Shown here: positions 1 to 8,107 of the stretch, one piece after another
Numbering within the stretch: the first letter of the stretch is position 1
Layout: the number at the start of each line of letters is the position of its first letter
NCBI GenBank assembly: GCA_020726085.1
Contig: DYTG01000008.1
Coordinates: forward strand, 1 to 25,103
DNA: 25,103 nt
Direction of reading: 5' to 3'
DNA from: Sulfurovum sp.
Lineage (GTDB): Bacteria; Campylobacterota; Campylobacteria; Campylobacterales; Sulfurovaceae
Program-made: the position numbers and the translations under genes
Notes under the pieces: model-generated
What the model was told of the DNA's origin: nothing
What the model saw: the letters and a program-made list of their open reading frames with translations, nothing else
Database searches by the model: none

Positions 1-1
1 T

Positions 2-1038
2 AAATTTAAAGAATTGATTGTTGAAGAAGAAATTAATTCAATCATTGTAAGATTTGAAGAAACATTCAAAATTTCATTTTCAATTACTCCTGCCCAATCT
101 GGAAATAGCGATATTTTAGAGTTTAATCCTCCTATTATAAAAATAAAGATTGATGATATTGAGTGCGATGGAAAACTTTCACACCATTTCAATGAAGCGA
201 AATTAAAACTTATTGGCGTGGCTATCTATTTCGCTCTTGCAAAAAAAAATATGAAGCCAGTGGAAATGGCTTTAACCTTTTGGTATTGGATGATTTTCTG
301 ACATCCCTTGATATGCCTAATCGTAAGCTCATAATGAAGTATATTTTAGAAGAATTTAAAGATTATCAAAAACTGATTTTGACTCATAATTTACAGTTTT
401 TTAATATGACTAGAAAAATGATTGATTTGGATAGTGAAGATGCAAAGCAATGGAAAATTCAAAAACTTTTTGTTCATGATAATCAAGCCTTTTTGTATGA
501 TAAACATCTTAGCTATCTAAACGATGCAAGTGAAAGGTTAGCACAAGGCGATGAACACTCGGCTGGTAATTCTATACGAAAAGAGTTTGAGAGGGTTGTT
601 ATAGAGTTTGAACAACTCTTTGAATTAGGTGTTGTGGAAGAATCTAAAAATATTATTAATACACTAGAATCTCAAGATAAATTTTATGTTAAACCTTCTG
701 AACAATTAAATGATTTGCTTACGGCAGTTCAATCTGCTTTGGATTGTCAAGGCTCAGAACAACAAAAATTCGGTTACATAAAATCGGCTTTAAACAAAGC
801 GCAGAGTAAACAAATAAGCTTTAAAGAAAAAACTCAAAATCCCAATGAAAGTTTTTTAGAAACAACAATTAAAACTAAAATTAAAAAAGCTAAATTTTAT
901 AAGAATTTTATTTTAAATCCAGCTTCACATCATGACTATGATGCGGATATATTTACAAAAGAGTGTGAGAATGCAATAAAAATCTTAAAATATTTAAATA
1001 CAATAATCAACAAGCTAAAAGGTGTAAGATATGAATAG
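2..1038 (+). pseudogene. AAA/SMC-like ATPase, 3' part, frameshifted
   Basis: The coding frame is open from the first bases of the window, so the N-terminal part, including any Walker A, lies outside. The left frame gives the stretch before Walker B, with an FNEAK signature followed by a hydrophobic helix (IGVAIYFAL). It then runs out of frame in a run of nine A (241-249) and stops at 299-301. The frame one base back continues without a gap: GNGFNLLVLDDFLTSLD (Walker B with D-loop), then LILTHN (the switch-His region), a helical charged tail, and a C-terminal NPASHHD motif. A tenth A would restore one continuous protein. The family is typical of RecF/SMC-like ATPases found in defence or restriction loci; I cannot name the system. 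It may be a pseudogene, a slippage-controlled gene or a sequencing indel. The match between the two frames is clear; the function is not. Confidence 0.7.
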
Positions 1039-1161
1039 TTACATCCTAAAGCCCGTTGAAATTAAATACAAACAAAGAGTCTTGCCAATCAAGAATCTTT
1101 GGTAAATTTGACAAATGTTCATCAAGCTTCATCATTGATTGCATATCAAAAAAAAGGCTAA
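1031..1161 (+). pseudogene. Possible remnant of a small gene after the ATPase
   Basis: An ATG at 1031 overlaps the ATPase stop by 8 bases and opens a 24-codon frame (MNSYILKPVEIKYK...) ending at 1103-1105. The frame one base back then reads QESLVNLTNVHQASSLIAYQ and ends KKG with a stop at 1159-1161. The two could be one roughly 45-residue product broken by a missing base near 1090, or the ends of a larger deleted gene. No family is recognised. The stretch ends four bases before the photolyase start. Confidence 0.3.
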
Positions 1162-1164
1162 AGA

Positions 1165-2511
1165 GTGAAAGAAATTCTATGGTTTCGGCGTGATTTACGA
1201 GTAAGAGACTCTGCTTTGTTGGCGTATGCCAAAGGGGAGGTGTTGCCTATTTTTATCTTTGATAGCAATATTCTCAAAAAACTTCCCAAAGAGGATAGGC
1301 GTGTAAGCTTTATTTTTTATTGGGTAGAAGAGCTTAAACGAGAGCTTTGTGCTATGGGGCTTGATTTGGCGATTTTTTACGGTGATCCTGTAGCGATTTT
1401 CAAATCCCTCAAAAAGCAAAAATTTAGCCGTGTCTTGTGCAGTGTTGATTACGATAGCTACGCATTGGAGCGAGATAAAAAGATAGACAAAATCATTCCC
1501 ATGATGCCACTAAACGACGCATGGCTCATAGATCCCGCCCAAGCACTCAAAAGTGACGGCACTCCCTACAAAGTCTTTACCCCTTTTTACAAATCGCTCA
1601 AACCCCTTTGGAACGCGCACACAATTGAGGAGTACCAACCTAGCACCTATTTGCGTAAAGCTTCGTTTAATTATGAAAACACAATCAGTGTAGAGTCGAT
1701 GGGCTTTAAGTGGATGCACCTTGAGCCCTTTTTGTACCAATCTCCCTTTGAACTCCTCGACGCTTTCAAGCCCAAATTGGCTACCTATCAAGAGAATAGA
1801 GACTATTTCTATCTCGATGCTACCTCCAATATCGCTACGCATCTACGCTTTGGGGTTGTTTCGCCTCGTGAGGTGTTTAACTATCTGCGTCCTCTTCCCC
1901 AAAGCCAATTTTACATCCGAGAGCTTTTTTGGCGAGAGTTTTACAATACTATTCTCTATCACTTCCCCCAAAGCCAAACTCGAAACTTTAACGCTCTCAC
2001 GATAGCATGGGAGAGCAATGAGGAGCATTTTGAGGCGTGGTGCGAGGGGCGTACGGGTGTGCCTATTGTCGATGCGGCCATGCGTCATCTCAACCAAACG
2101 GGCTTTATACACAATCGATTGCGTATGGTAGTCGCCTCCTATTTGACTAAAAATTTGCTCCTTGATTGGCGAAAAGGTGAAGCCTATTTTGCCGCCAAAC
2201 TGATGGATTATGAAGCTTGTAGCAATATTGGCTCGTGGCAGTGGGCGGCTAGTACGGGTGCTGACGCTGTGCCTTATTTTAGAGTCTTTAACCCCTATAC
2301 CCAATCGCTCAAATTTGACAAAGATTGCCTCTTTATCAAACGACTCTTACCTCAGCTGGAAGTCTTGCCCAATGCCCTTATTCACAAAGAGTACGGGCTT
2401 AAAGAATGGGCGATGTTTATCGGTGACTACCCCACTATGCCCATTGTCGATACCAAATCCTCCCGCCTTAGAGCCATAGAACGCTTCAAAAAGAGCCAAA
2501 CACCTCAATAG
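1165..2511 (+). CDS. phrB: Deoxyribodipyrimidine (CPD) photolyase
   Basis: Light-driven repair of cyclobutane pyrimidine dimers using FAD. The 448-residue length is usual for class I photolyases. The N-terminal Rossmann-like antenna domain (about residues 1-125) opens with ILWFRRDLRVRDSALL. The C-terminal FAD-binding helical domain has HLRFGVVSPREVF, FYIRELFWREFY, WCEGRTGVPIVDAAMRHL, GFIHNRLRM, and the highly conserved block GSWQWAASTGADAVPYFRVF followed by NPYTQS. The start is GTG at 1165, preceded by an AAGG-type ribosome site about eight bases upstream; no better ATG fits. It is cytoplasmic and acts on DNA. It converges with the helicase gene on the other strand with only 16 bases between the stops. 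A cryptochrome-like role cannot be excluded from sequence, but the repair motifs are intact. Confidence 0.93.
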   Translation: MKEILWFRRDLRVRDSALLAYAKGEVLPIFIFDSNILKKLPKEDRRVSFIFYWVEELKRELCAMGLDLAIFYGDPVAIFKSLKKQKFSRVLCSVDYDSYALERDKKIDKIIPMMPLNDAWLIDPAQALKSDGTPYKVFTPFYKSLKPLWNAHTIEEYQPSTYLRKASFNYENTISVESMGFKWMHLEPFLYQSPFELLDAFKPKLATYQENRDYFYLDATSNIATHLRFGVVSPREVFNYLRPLPQSQFYIRELFWREFYNTILYHFPQSQTRNFNALTIAWESNEEHFEAWCEGRTGVPIVDAAMRHLNQTGFIHNRLRMVVASYLTKNLLLDWRKGEAYFAAKLMDYEACSNIGSWQWAASTGADAVPYFRVFNPYTQSLKFDKDCLFIKRLLPQLEVLPNALIHKEYGLKEWAMFIGDYPTMPIVDTKSSRLRAIERFKKSQTPQ

Positions 2512-2527
2512 TCTTTTCTCGTTCCAC

Positions 2528-5302
2528 CTAACCAAAGCGTCGATAGCTGCGGTTTTTTCGGTTGAAGCAACCCTCGCAAATTGAAAATTTATAAGAAAAA
2601 TCCAAATCTTTACCGCATTTGGTACAACGTTTGATAAGTTCTCCTCGTTTGAGCGACTCTTCGATGAAGCGGTTGAGTTTGATACGGGCATCGGTGGCTT
2701 TGTGTATATCTTGAAAATACTCTGGGAATTTAAACGAAAGCCAAAGGTAGAGCGATATTTCCCGTACTCTATCTTCAGCATCGAGCATCATTTCGTTGGT
2801 GAGTGCGTATTTGGGCAATTTGCGAGGGGGGATATACACAATCGCCTCGCCCTTTTCAAGATGGCGGATGTAGTAGTGAAATTTGTTTTCGATATAGGGC
2901 GAAGAGATACTAGCAGGAGCACATGCTAAATGGTAACGACTGATGAGATTAAGCTTGTAATCGCTTACAATATGGGCAATTTCGAGCATCGAATCGATAT
3001 TGGCCGCCACAAAAGGACCATCAAACTCCATATTATCAGCAAAAAATGCCAAAATGCTCACCAAATTATCGGTATCAAGAATTTCACCGATGAGCAAAAC
3101 GTGTTCCAAACTTGCCATCACCGCAAAAGGAGGCTTGATGGGGGGAAGCGGCTTTTTGAACATTTTTTTGATGTGTGCCAAAATAGATGAAGAGTTTAAC
3201 GCCCCCACATAGCCCCTCTCCTCTATCCCGTAACGCCCTGCACGACCTGAAATTTGCAACACTTCCGTGGTAGTAATTTCACGGCGACGAAGTCCGTCAA
3301 ATTTGTTGTCTTTAGCAAAGAGCATGGTTTTGATAGGCAAATTAAGCCCCATAGCAATCGCATCGGTGGAGATTAAAATATCGCTCTCGCCCTCCCTGAA
3401 GCGTCTGGCCTCTTCTCGGCGTACTTCGGGAGAGAGATTACCATAGACGACGGAGATTTGGTATTTGTGGGCTAGTTGCTGTTTGAGCGAAAGCACATCG
3501 CGTCTTGAAAACGACACAATTGCTGTCCCTTTTTCAATTTGACCCATATCCGTGGGATGGGGCAAAAGGAGGAGTTCATTTTTGCGTTGAAACTCCACAA
3601 TGGTGAGCTTTTCATCAAGATATTCACAAATTCCTTTGACAGCTTCCAAAGCGTCGCTCGAACCTGTGAGATAGATTTTTTTAGCAGGAGCGCCAATAAG
3701 GGCATTCGTCCACGCCCAGCCTCTATCTCTATCGTCAATCATCTGTATCTCATCAATCACACACACATCGACATCGACCGAAGTATTGAGCATCTCGATA
3801 GTGGAGCAGATATGCGTCGATTCCTCGTCAATAATCTCCTCTTCTCCTGTAATAAGCGAAACATTCACCCCACTTAAACGCAAATCCTCATATCCCTCAA
3901 GGGCTAGTAGTCGCAAAGGTGCCAAATAATAACCAGTAGTAGCCCCCTTGAGTCCTTTCATGGCTTGATAGGTTTTACCGCTATTGGTAGGACCTGCGTG
4001 AAAAATAATCTCTCGCTTAAGGCTTCTTGCTAGTGGAAAGAGCGATTTAAAATCTCGAATCGATTTGGCCAACAACTCTTCTCGTTGCTTTTGCTCCTCA
4101 AGGGGCTTGATATACTCCAAAAAGTTGTGACGAATAGTACGGGCGTGTTTCTCTTTGAGTTTGAGTTCTCGTTTGCTCTCAATAATCGGCGTAATGGTTT
4201 CGAGAATAAAATTTTCTATCGCATAGGCATCAATGGGAACCTCTCTTGAAAGTTCTTCAAGCTCACGGTAAAGCATATCAATCCATATCTCAAAGGCACG
4301 AACCGCCTCTTCATAGACATTGCTAAAATCGACATGAAACGGTAGCTTATCACCCCTCCACACCACGCCTGAAAGAAAGTTTTTGGTATAAGTTGTCTCT
4401 AGCGTAAACTCTAATGGGGTGTTGAAGAGTTGATAGTTTTTATCTTTTTTGACGATGATTTGATTGGGTTGATACCCGCTCTCAAAACGATACTCTACCT
4501 TGGAAGAGCTACCTTTGACTAGGCGTTTGAAGATTTCTACATCAAGAGGAATATGGTAGAGTTCAGAGTCCACGGGAGCTTTTTTGATATGCTCAATAAT
4601 CTCATCTTGCGTCAAATAGGGGTGCTGTGAGATGGAGTCAATAAACTCTGCGATACTTTTGGACTTTTGGTCGTAGGCGTTTTGTTTGGCGTCGTTGATT
4701 TGATGGGTTATGGCTTCATCGCTTAGACTAAGGAGATTGTCAATGGGTTCAAAGCCGCCCAACAATTCCTTTTCAAAGGTCACGCCAAAGAGTTCAAAGT
4801 GGTATTTGGCATAAAATTCAATCTCATTGGGAGCAAAGGTAACGCCCAAACGCTTTTGTAACTTATGGATATGTTCTTGATTTTGAATATGAGCAAACTC
4901 AAAAGCAATCGCTTCAAGTGAGACTGAAGAGAGGGGAGTATGTGCAAAATATTCAATCAAAAGCTCTTCGTCTAATTTTGTATAGACCCTTTCACTTAGT
5001 GCATCTTTGATTTTGTCTCTTAAATCTTTTTTGATTTTTTTGGAGACACGATTGGGGTGATAGTAGGTATCAAGATGCTTGACGATTTGGTGACGCTTAG
5101 GATAATCCCCCTCGCTCCAAATTCGCCGAAGTGTTTTGATCATCCCTGCGCGTGTAGGCTCTATCTCTATATCAAGTGCAACAATCAAGCCCTCTAAAAG
5201 TGTTGTATCCACTTCCGCAATGCCCTCATCAAAGGGTAATTCATTAAATAAAGATCGTACTTTAGTATTGAGCTTGACGATATGTTTTTTCTTTTTTGCC
5301 AT
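2528..5302 (-). CDS. SUV3-like ATP-dependent RNA helicase with C-terminal zinc ribbon
   Basis: A 924-residue superfamily 2 helicase. The N-terminal 430 residues are a charged, mostly helical region that I do not recognise. The helicase core begins with FHAGPTNSGKTYQAM (Walker A, about residue 440), then APLRLLALEGYEDL, VIDEIQMIDD (motif II as DEIQ, about 520), LTGSSDA (motif III), SFSRRDVL, VYGNLSPEVRREEARRF, ISTDAIAMGLNLP and QISGRAGRYG (motif VI, about 685). DEIQ together with the GPTNSGKT loop is characteristic of the SUV3 family, whose mitochondrial member works in the RNA degradosome. The C-terminal tail carries CTKCG and CEGC (about 893-914), a likely zinc ribbon. The ATG at 5302 is preceded by GGAA at ribosome-site distance. 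It lies downstream of the leftward pseudopilin genes but 97 bases away, with its own possible promoter. A role in RNA turnover is inferred. Confidence 0.88.
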   Translation of the reverse strand: MAKKKKHIVKLNTKVRSLFNELPFDEGIAEVDTTLLEGLIVALDIEIEPTRAGMIKTLRRIWSEGDYPKRHQIVKHLDTYYHPNRVSKKIKKDLRDKIKDALSERVYTKLDEELLIEYFAHTPLSSVSLEAIAFEFAHIQNQEHIHKLQKRLGVTFAPNEIEFYAKYHFELFGVTFEKELLGGFEPIDNLLSLSDEAITHQINDAKQNAYDQKSKSIAEFIDSISQHPYLTQDEIIEHIKKAPVDSELYHIPLDVEIFKRLVKGSSSKVEYRFESGYQPNQIIVKKDKNYQLFNTPLEFTLETTYTKNFLSGVVWRGDKLPFHVDFSNVYEEAVRAFEIWIDMLYRELEELSREVPIDAYAIENFILETITPIIESKRELKLKEKHARTIRHNFLEYIKPLEEQKQREELLAKSIRDFKSLFPLARSLKREIIFHAGPTNSGKTYQAMKGLKGATTGYYLAPLRLLALEGYEDLRLSGVNVSLITGEEEIIDEESTHICSTIEMLNTSVDVDVCVIDEIQMIDDRDRGWAWTNALIGAPAKKIYLTGSSDALEAVKGICEYLDEKLTIVEFQRKNELLLLPHPTDMGQIEKGTAIVSFSRRDVLSLKQQLAHKYQISVVYGNLSPEVRREEARRFREGESDILISTDAIAMGLNLPIKTMLFAKDNKFDGLRRREITTTEVLQISGRAGRYGIEERGYVGALNSSSILAHIKKMFKKPLPPIKPPFAVMASLEHVLLIGEILDTDNLVSILAFFADNMEFDGPFVAANIDSMLEIAHIVSDYKLNLISRYHLACAPASISSPYIENKFHYYIRHLEKGEAIVYIPPRKLPKYALTNEMMLDAEDRVREISLYLWLSFKFPEYFQDIHKATDARIKLNRFIEESLKRGELIKRCTKCGKDLDFSYKFSICEGCFNRKNRSYRRFG

Positions 5303-5331
5303 GGCGTTCCATTGGGGTGCATTTAGGGTAT

Positions 5332-5337
5332 ATTATA
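5332..5337 (-). promoter_or_regulatory. Possible -10 box for the helicase gene
   Basis: The minus strand reads TATAAT here, about 30 bases before the helicase ATG. No convincing -35 is visible, which is common for sigma-70 promoters in this phylum. The motif lies in the 97-base gap that separates the helicase from the pseudopilin genes, so the helicase may be transcribed on its own. Confidence 0.45.
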
Positions 5338-5399
5338 CTTATCAAAGATTAATAGCCGATATTGTGAATATCAAAAATGGAGATTTTGATTTAAAGTGA

Positions 5400-5810
5400 T
5401 TAATTGATTCCAAAGCGATAAAAACTAGAAGCTGCACCGTCTCCACGGAGTTTGATTTGATAGACTTTAAAGGGTAGGGCTTGTTCTTCGTCAAGTGCGA
5501 GGGAATCGGTGATAAATATGTCACGCTTAATCTTTTCAAGTTGCTCTTTACTTTTGAAATCATCAAATTTAAAACTATTTCCGACGATAGTATAGGCATC
5601 TTTGTTGGACTCGTGATATTGTTGGACGCTATCGAGCGTAAAGAGCGTATTGGAGAGTTGCACTTTGGCACGATTGGAGATATAAAATGCCATGTCACGG
5701 GTTTGGGATTGGAGTTTGAGGATACCCATAACGACAATAGCAATAAGCCCTACTGAAACAAGGAGTTCGATAATGGTAAAGGCTTTGCGTGATTTTATTT
5801 TTGAATGCAT
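5400..5810 (-). CDS. Minor pseudopilin of type II secretion (GspH/I/J type)
   Basis: The gene encodes 136 residues from the ATG at 5810. That ATG overlaps the upstream stop as TAATG, which decides the start over a longer in-frame extension. The N-terminus MHSKIKSRKAFTIIELLVSV is a textbook type III (prepilin peptidase) signal: basic leader, cleavage before a Phe-Thr, Glu at mature position 5, then a hydrophobic helix to about residue 32. The rest would be a small periplasmic globular domain (VQLSNTLFTLDSVQQYHES...). It is the last gene of the leftward gspG unit. Which minor pseudopilin it is (H, I or J) cannot be settled from sequence alone. After cleavage it should join the tip of the T2SS pseudopilus. 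Confidence 0.8.
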   Translation of the reverse strand: MHSKIKSRKAFTIIELLVSVGLIAIVVMGILKLQSQTRDMAFYISNRAKVQLSNTLFTLDSVQQYHESNKDAYTIVGNSFKFDDFKSKEQLEKIKRDIFITDSLALDEEQALPFKVYQIKLRGDGAASSFYRFGIN

Positions 5811-6334
5811 TAGTAAAAATCGCCTCCGCTTGAGATGATACGGTTGTGTTGTGTCCATAGCTCTTGTGCCTCTTCGAGAGTGGCTACCTTTTGAGGCTCT
5901 CCAAAGTAGGAGGGGAGATAGAAGACTCCACGGGTGTTTTTAATGACAAGTTTTGTGGAGCTTTGGTTGAGATAGAGGCGAAAACGCAAACAGACTTTTG
6001 CATCATCAATGCGACCAAACTCTTGTTTTTGAAAGTTGTTGGAGCGGTCAAGCGTATAGACTTCAACCTCTTTGCCCAAATCAATTTTGCCCTCAAAAAG
6101 ATGCATATCGCCATAGGTAGGTGTGTAGTAGCAAGTTTGGCATTCGTTGATACAAAAAATCTCACCCTCGCCCTTAAGAAGTTCTTGGGCGATAGAGGGA
6201 AGTGCTAGGGGGGTTAGAATCTTCTCTTCTTGATTTTTGTCTATCGTGACGTTGCTCAAAACAAAGTAGTAAACCAGTGAAATTAAAAAGACAACAACAA
6301 GCAGTTCAATGAGTGAAAATGCTCTATGTTTCAA
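5810..6334 (-). CDS. Minor pseudopilin of type II secretion, Cys-containing
   Basis: A 174-residue protein starting MKHRAFSLIELLVVVFLISL: a short basic leader, prepilin peptidase site, Glu5 and a hydrophobic helix of about 20 residues. The periplasmic part contains an unusual close Cys cluster, CINECQTC, at about residues 60-67, and another Cys near 114 (VCLRFRLYL), so disulfides are likely. It starts six bases after the gspG stop and its own stop overlaps the next start (TAATG), so the three pseudopilins are translationally coupled. It is GspH- or GspJ-like by position and size; the exact type is not certain. Expected location is the inner-membrane/periplasmic pseudopilus. Confidence 0.78.
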   Translation of the reverse strand: MKHRAFSLIELLVVVFLISLVYYFVLSNVTIDKNQEEKILTPLALPSIAQELLKGEGEIFCINECQTCYYTPTYGDMHLFEGKIDLGKEVEVYTLDRSNNFQKQEFGRIDDAKVCLRFRLYLNQSSTKLVIKNTRGVFYLPSYFGEPQKVATLEEAQELWTQHNRIISSGGDFY

Positions 6335-6340
6335 ACGTTA

Positions 6341-6769
6341 CTACTTCAAGCAAGTGCTTAAAAATATATCTTCTCCATCACCGCTTCCACCCTCTTTTCT
6401 ATCCGAAGCAAAGCTAATAAGCTCATAATTGTCATCGTTTTTGATGTAGGTAATGGGGGTTTTCCATGAATCTTTTGGGATACGTTCAATGTAGCCATTG
6501 TTAAGATAGTTGGGGTATTTGTCGCTAGCAGGATTGGTTACGAGTGCGGAGAGTCCCTCTTCGGTATCGGGAAAAGCACCGTTATCAAGCTTAAAAGTCT
6601 TAAGCGCCTCTCCAATGGTTTTCATTTGGGTACACACAAGGTCACGTTGAGCTCTTTCTCCTTGTGCAATGACACGAGGAGCAACAAAAGCCGCTAAAAG
6701 ACCCAAAATCAAGATGACAACCAAGAGTTCAAGAAGAGAAAAAGCTTTGGTGTAGCGTTGAGTATTCAT
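6341..6769 (-). CDS. gspG: Major pseudopilin GspG
   Basis: 142 residues. The N-terminus reads TKAFSLLELLVVILILGLLA followed by AFVAPRV, a GspG-type prepilin signal with Glu5. The family landmarks follow in order: a long helix with QMKTIGEALKTFKLDNGAFP, then DTEEGLSALVTNP, YIERIPKDSWKTPITY, and an acidic GGSGDGEDIF segment where the family's calcium site lies. Length is as expected for GspG. It polymerises into the pseudopilus that pushes substrates through the GspD secretin. It is the first gene of the leftward unit; AAGGA lies about eight bases before the ATG. A TATAAA-like box on the minus strand at 6793-6798 may be the -10. The gene diverges from the gspK-E unit across the repeat-bearing spacer. 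Confidence 0.92.
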   Translation of the reverse strand: MNTQRYTKAFSLLELLVVILILGLLAAFVAPRVIAQGERAQRDLVCTQMKTIGEALKTFKLDNGAFPDTEEGLSALVTNPASDKYPNYLNNGYIERIPKDSWKTPITYIKNDDNYELISFASDRKEGGSGDGEDIFLSTCLK

Positions 6770-6917
6770 AAAATTTCCTTACATTTATAGGTTTTATAAC
6801 TTTATTAATAAAAATTTGGATAATATTTTACTCACTTAGTGCTTTTAAAAGCATAAAATGCGGTTGAGCAAAGGATTATCGCTTCAATTTGGAACTTTAC
6901 CCAATTGAGGTTAATAT

Positions 6918-7040
6918 AACGCACTTTGAGAGAAAAATTGATATTTTGCAGGGTGGGTGCTTTTCAAAACCTGATGTTACGCACTTTTGTCGGAAGTGGG
7001 ACTAAAGTCCTAAAAATACCATTATAAAGCAGGTGCGTAA
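6918..7040. repeat. REP-like palindromic region
   Basis: ACGCACTTT occurs directly at 6919-6927 and 6979-6987, and GTGCGTAA (the inverse of TTACGCAC) at 7033-7040. Between the last two lies GTCGGAAGTGGGACTAAAGT, containing the hairpin GGACT (6999-7003), a two-base loop and AGTCC (7006-7010). Inverted outer motifs around a short perfect hairpin suggest a small mobile or REP-type element. No transposase is present. Confidence 0.4.
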
Positions 7041-7060
7041 GGTCAGTTAAAATAACAGCA

Positions 7061-7208
7061 TTTCTCGCCAAAGGCGAAGCTTTAGTGAGATGAATGGAAG
7101 GTGGACGTGTTCATCTTCCAGAAGAAATACGTTAATTCTTTCTCGCCAAAGGCGAAGCTTTAGTGAGATGAATGGAAGGTGGACGTGTTCATCTTCCAGA
7201 AGAAATAC
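7061..7208. repeat. Tandem direct repeat, two 70-bp identical cores on a 78-bp period
   Basis: 7061-7130 is identical base for base to 7139-7208. Each copy can fold into two hairpins: TCGCC-AAA-GGCGA (7065-7077 in copy 1), and a nine-pair stem TGGAAGGTG/CATCTTCCA with an eight-base loop (7095-7120). It sits directly upstream of gspK. Confidence 0.9.
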
Positions 7209-7231
7209 ATTAAATAGAAAAAGGAACAAGT

Positions 7232-8107
7232 TTGAGAAAAGCCATTGCACTGCTTATTACATTGACGGTTATTGCTGCGCTTTTGGCACTCATGGGGGTA
7301 GCTTTTTCCTATCTTGAAAGAGCCAAAAAAGATTCGCTTCACACCTTAGCGATTGTTCAAGCCAATATCTATTATGCCGATATTGCACGCACCCTAGATG
7401 GACTTCTCAAAGGCAAAAATGCCTCGGATATCATCTCGACTTTGTATCTAGCACCCCAAACGCTTCAAGAACAAGAGGGGGAGTTTTACCTCTCAATTGG
7501 GTGTGAACCGCTGAGTAATGGTGTCGATATTAATTGGTTTGGGTTACAAAACGATACCAAAAATCAAAAAAAATACGCCATTGTTACCAAACTTTTTGAT
7601 ACTATTGCAACTCAATACAATCTGGAGGATGATTCTAAGCTATTGGAGTTTATCATGGAAGATATTGAGGGAAAAAATGAGTCTATTAGATTAAAACAAA
7701 AAAAAGGTATAATTTCGCCCAAACAGTTCAACACGATTATAAACCGCTACGTTGCAGAGACGGGGGATACCAAGGCTTTGAATATAAATTGGAAACAATA
7801 CTTCTCTTTTGTATCGCCCAATGCCAATATCGATAGCAAATACGTTTCATCAGAGCTTATTGCGTTGCTTTTTGATTTGGATTTAAAGAGCGTCGATGAG
7901 GGGTGGATAGAGGGAGAGGATTTGGCAGCATTTTTAAACGATAACGGTGCAAACATGGAGATGTACGACAAAACCATCTTCTCCAATGCTTTGTCAAAAC
8001 AAATGAAATGTACTACCTCGTACGCCTACAACAGCGGTGTTTACAGTTTTAGTTTTAATTATTTAGATGGAAAGGCGCAGTATTTTGAATTTTATTCGAA
8101 ACAATAA
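7232..8107 (+). CDS. gspK: Minor pseudopilin GspK-like
   Basis: 291 residues. The N-terminus MRKAIALLITLTVIAALLAL is a prepilin-type helix with a very short basic leader and no Glu at position 5, which is the hallmark of GspK. GspK is also the largest pseudopilin, and the size fits. The periplasmic region is long and acidic, as expected for the tip subunit. The start is TTG at 7232, with AAGG at 7221-7224 as ribosome site. It is the first gene of the rightward T2SS unit and overlaps the next gene. It should cap the pseudopilus together with the minor pseudopilins encoded on the opposite strand. Sequence similarity beyond the N-terminus is weak to the eye, so the call rests on the N-terminus, size and position. 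Confidence 0.75.
   Translation: MRKAIALLITLTVIAALLALMGVAFSYLERAKKDSLHTLAIVQANIYYADIARTLDGLLKGKNASDIISTLYLAPQTLQEQEGEFYLSIGCEPLSNGVDINWFGLQNDTKNQKKYAIVTKLFDTIATQYNLEDDSKLLEFIMEDIEGKNESIRLKQKKGIISPKQFNTIINRYVAETGDTKALNINWKQYFSFVSPNANIDSKYVSSELIALLFDLDLKSVDEGWIEGEDLAAFLNDNGANMEMYDKTIFSNALSKQMKCTTSYAYNSGVYSFSFNYLDGKAQYFEFYSKQ

Larger units (their letters stand above)
6770..7231. other. 462-bp divergent intergenic region of the T2SS locus
   Basis: No protein-coding gene is supported here. The left 60 bases are AT-rich and probably hold the gspG promoter. The middle (about 6910-7040) contains repeated ACGCAC motifs and a GGACT/AGTCC palindrome. The right part (7061-7208) is a 78-bp tandem repeat. 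The gspK ribosome site AAGG (7221-7224) lies just beyond the second repeat. A small leftward frame across the repeat is judged non-coding. Confidence 0.7.

Noticed and set aside
7047..7250. Leftward 67-codon frame with a repeated 26-residue peptide
   Set aside because: The repetition is a by-product of the 78-bp tandem DNA repeat (a multiple of three); there is no ribosome site, and it runs antisense into the gspK start.
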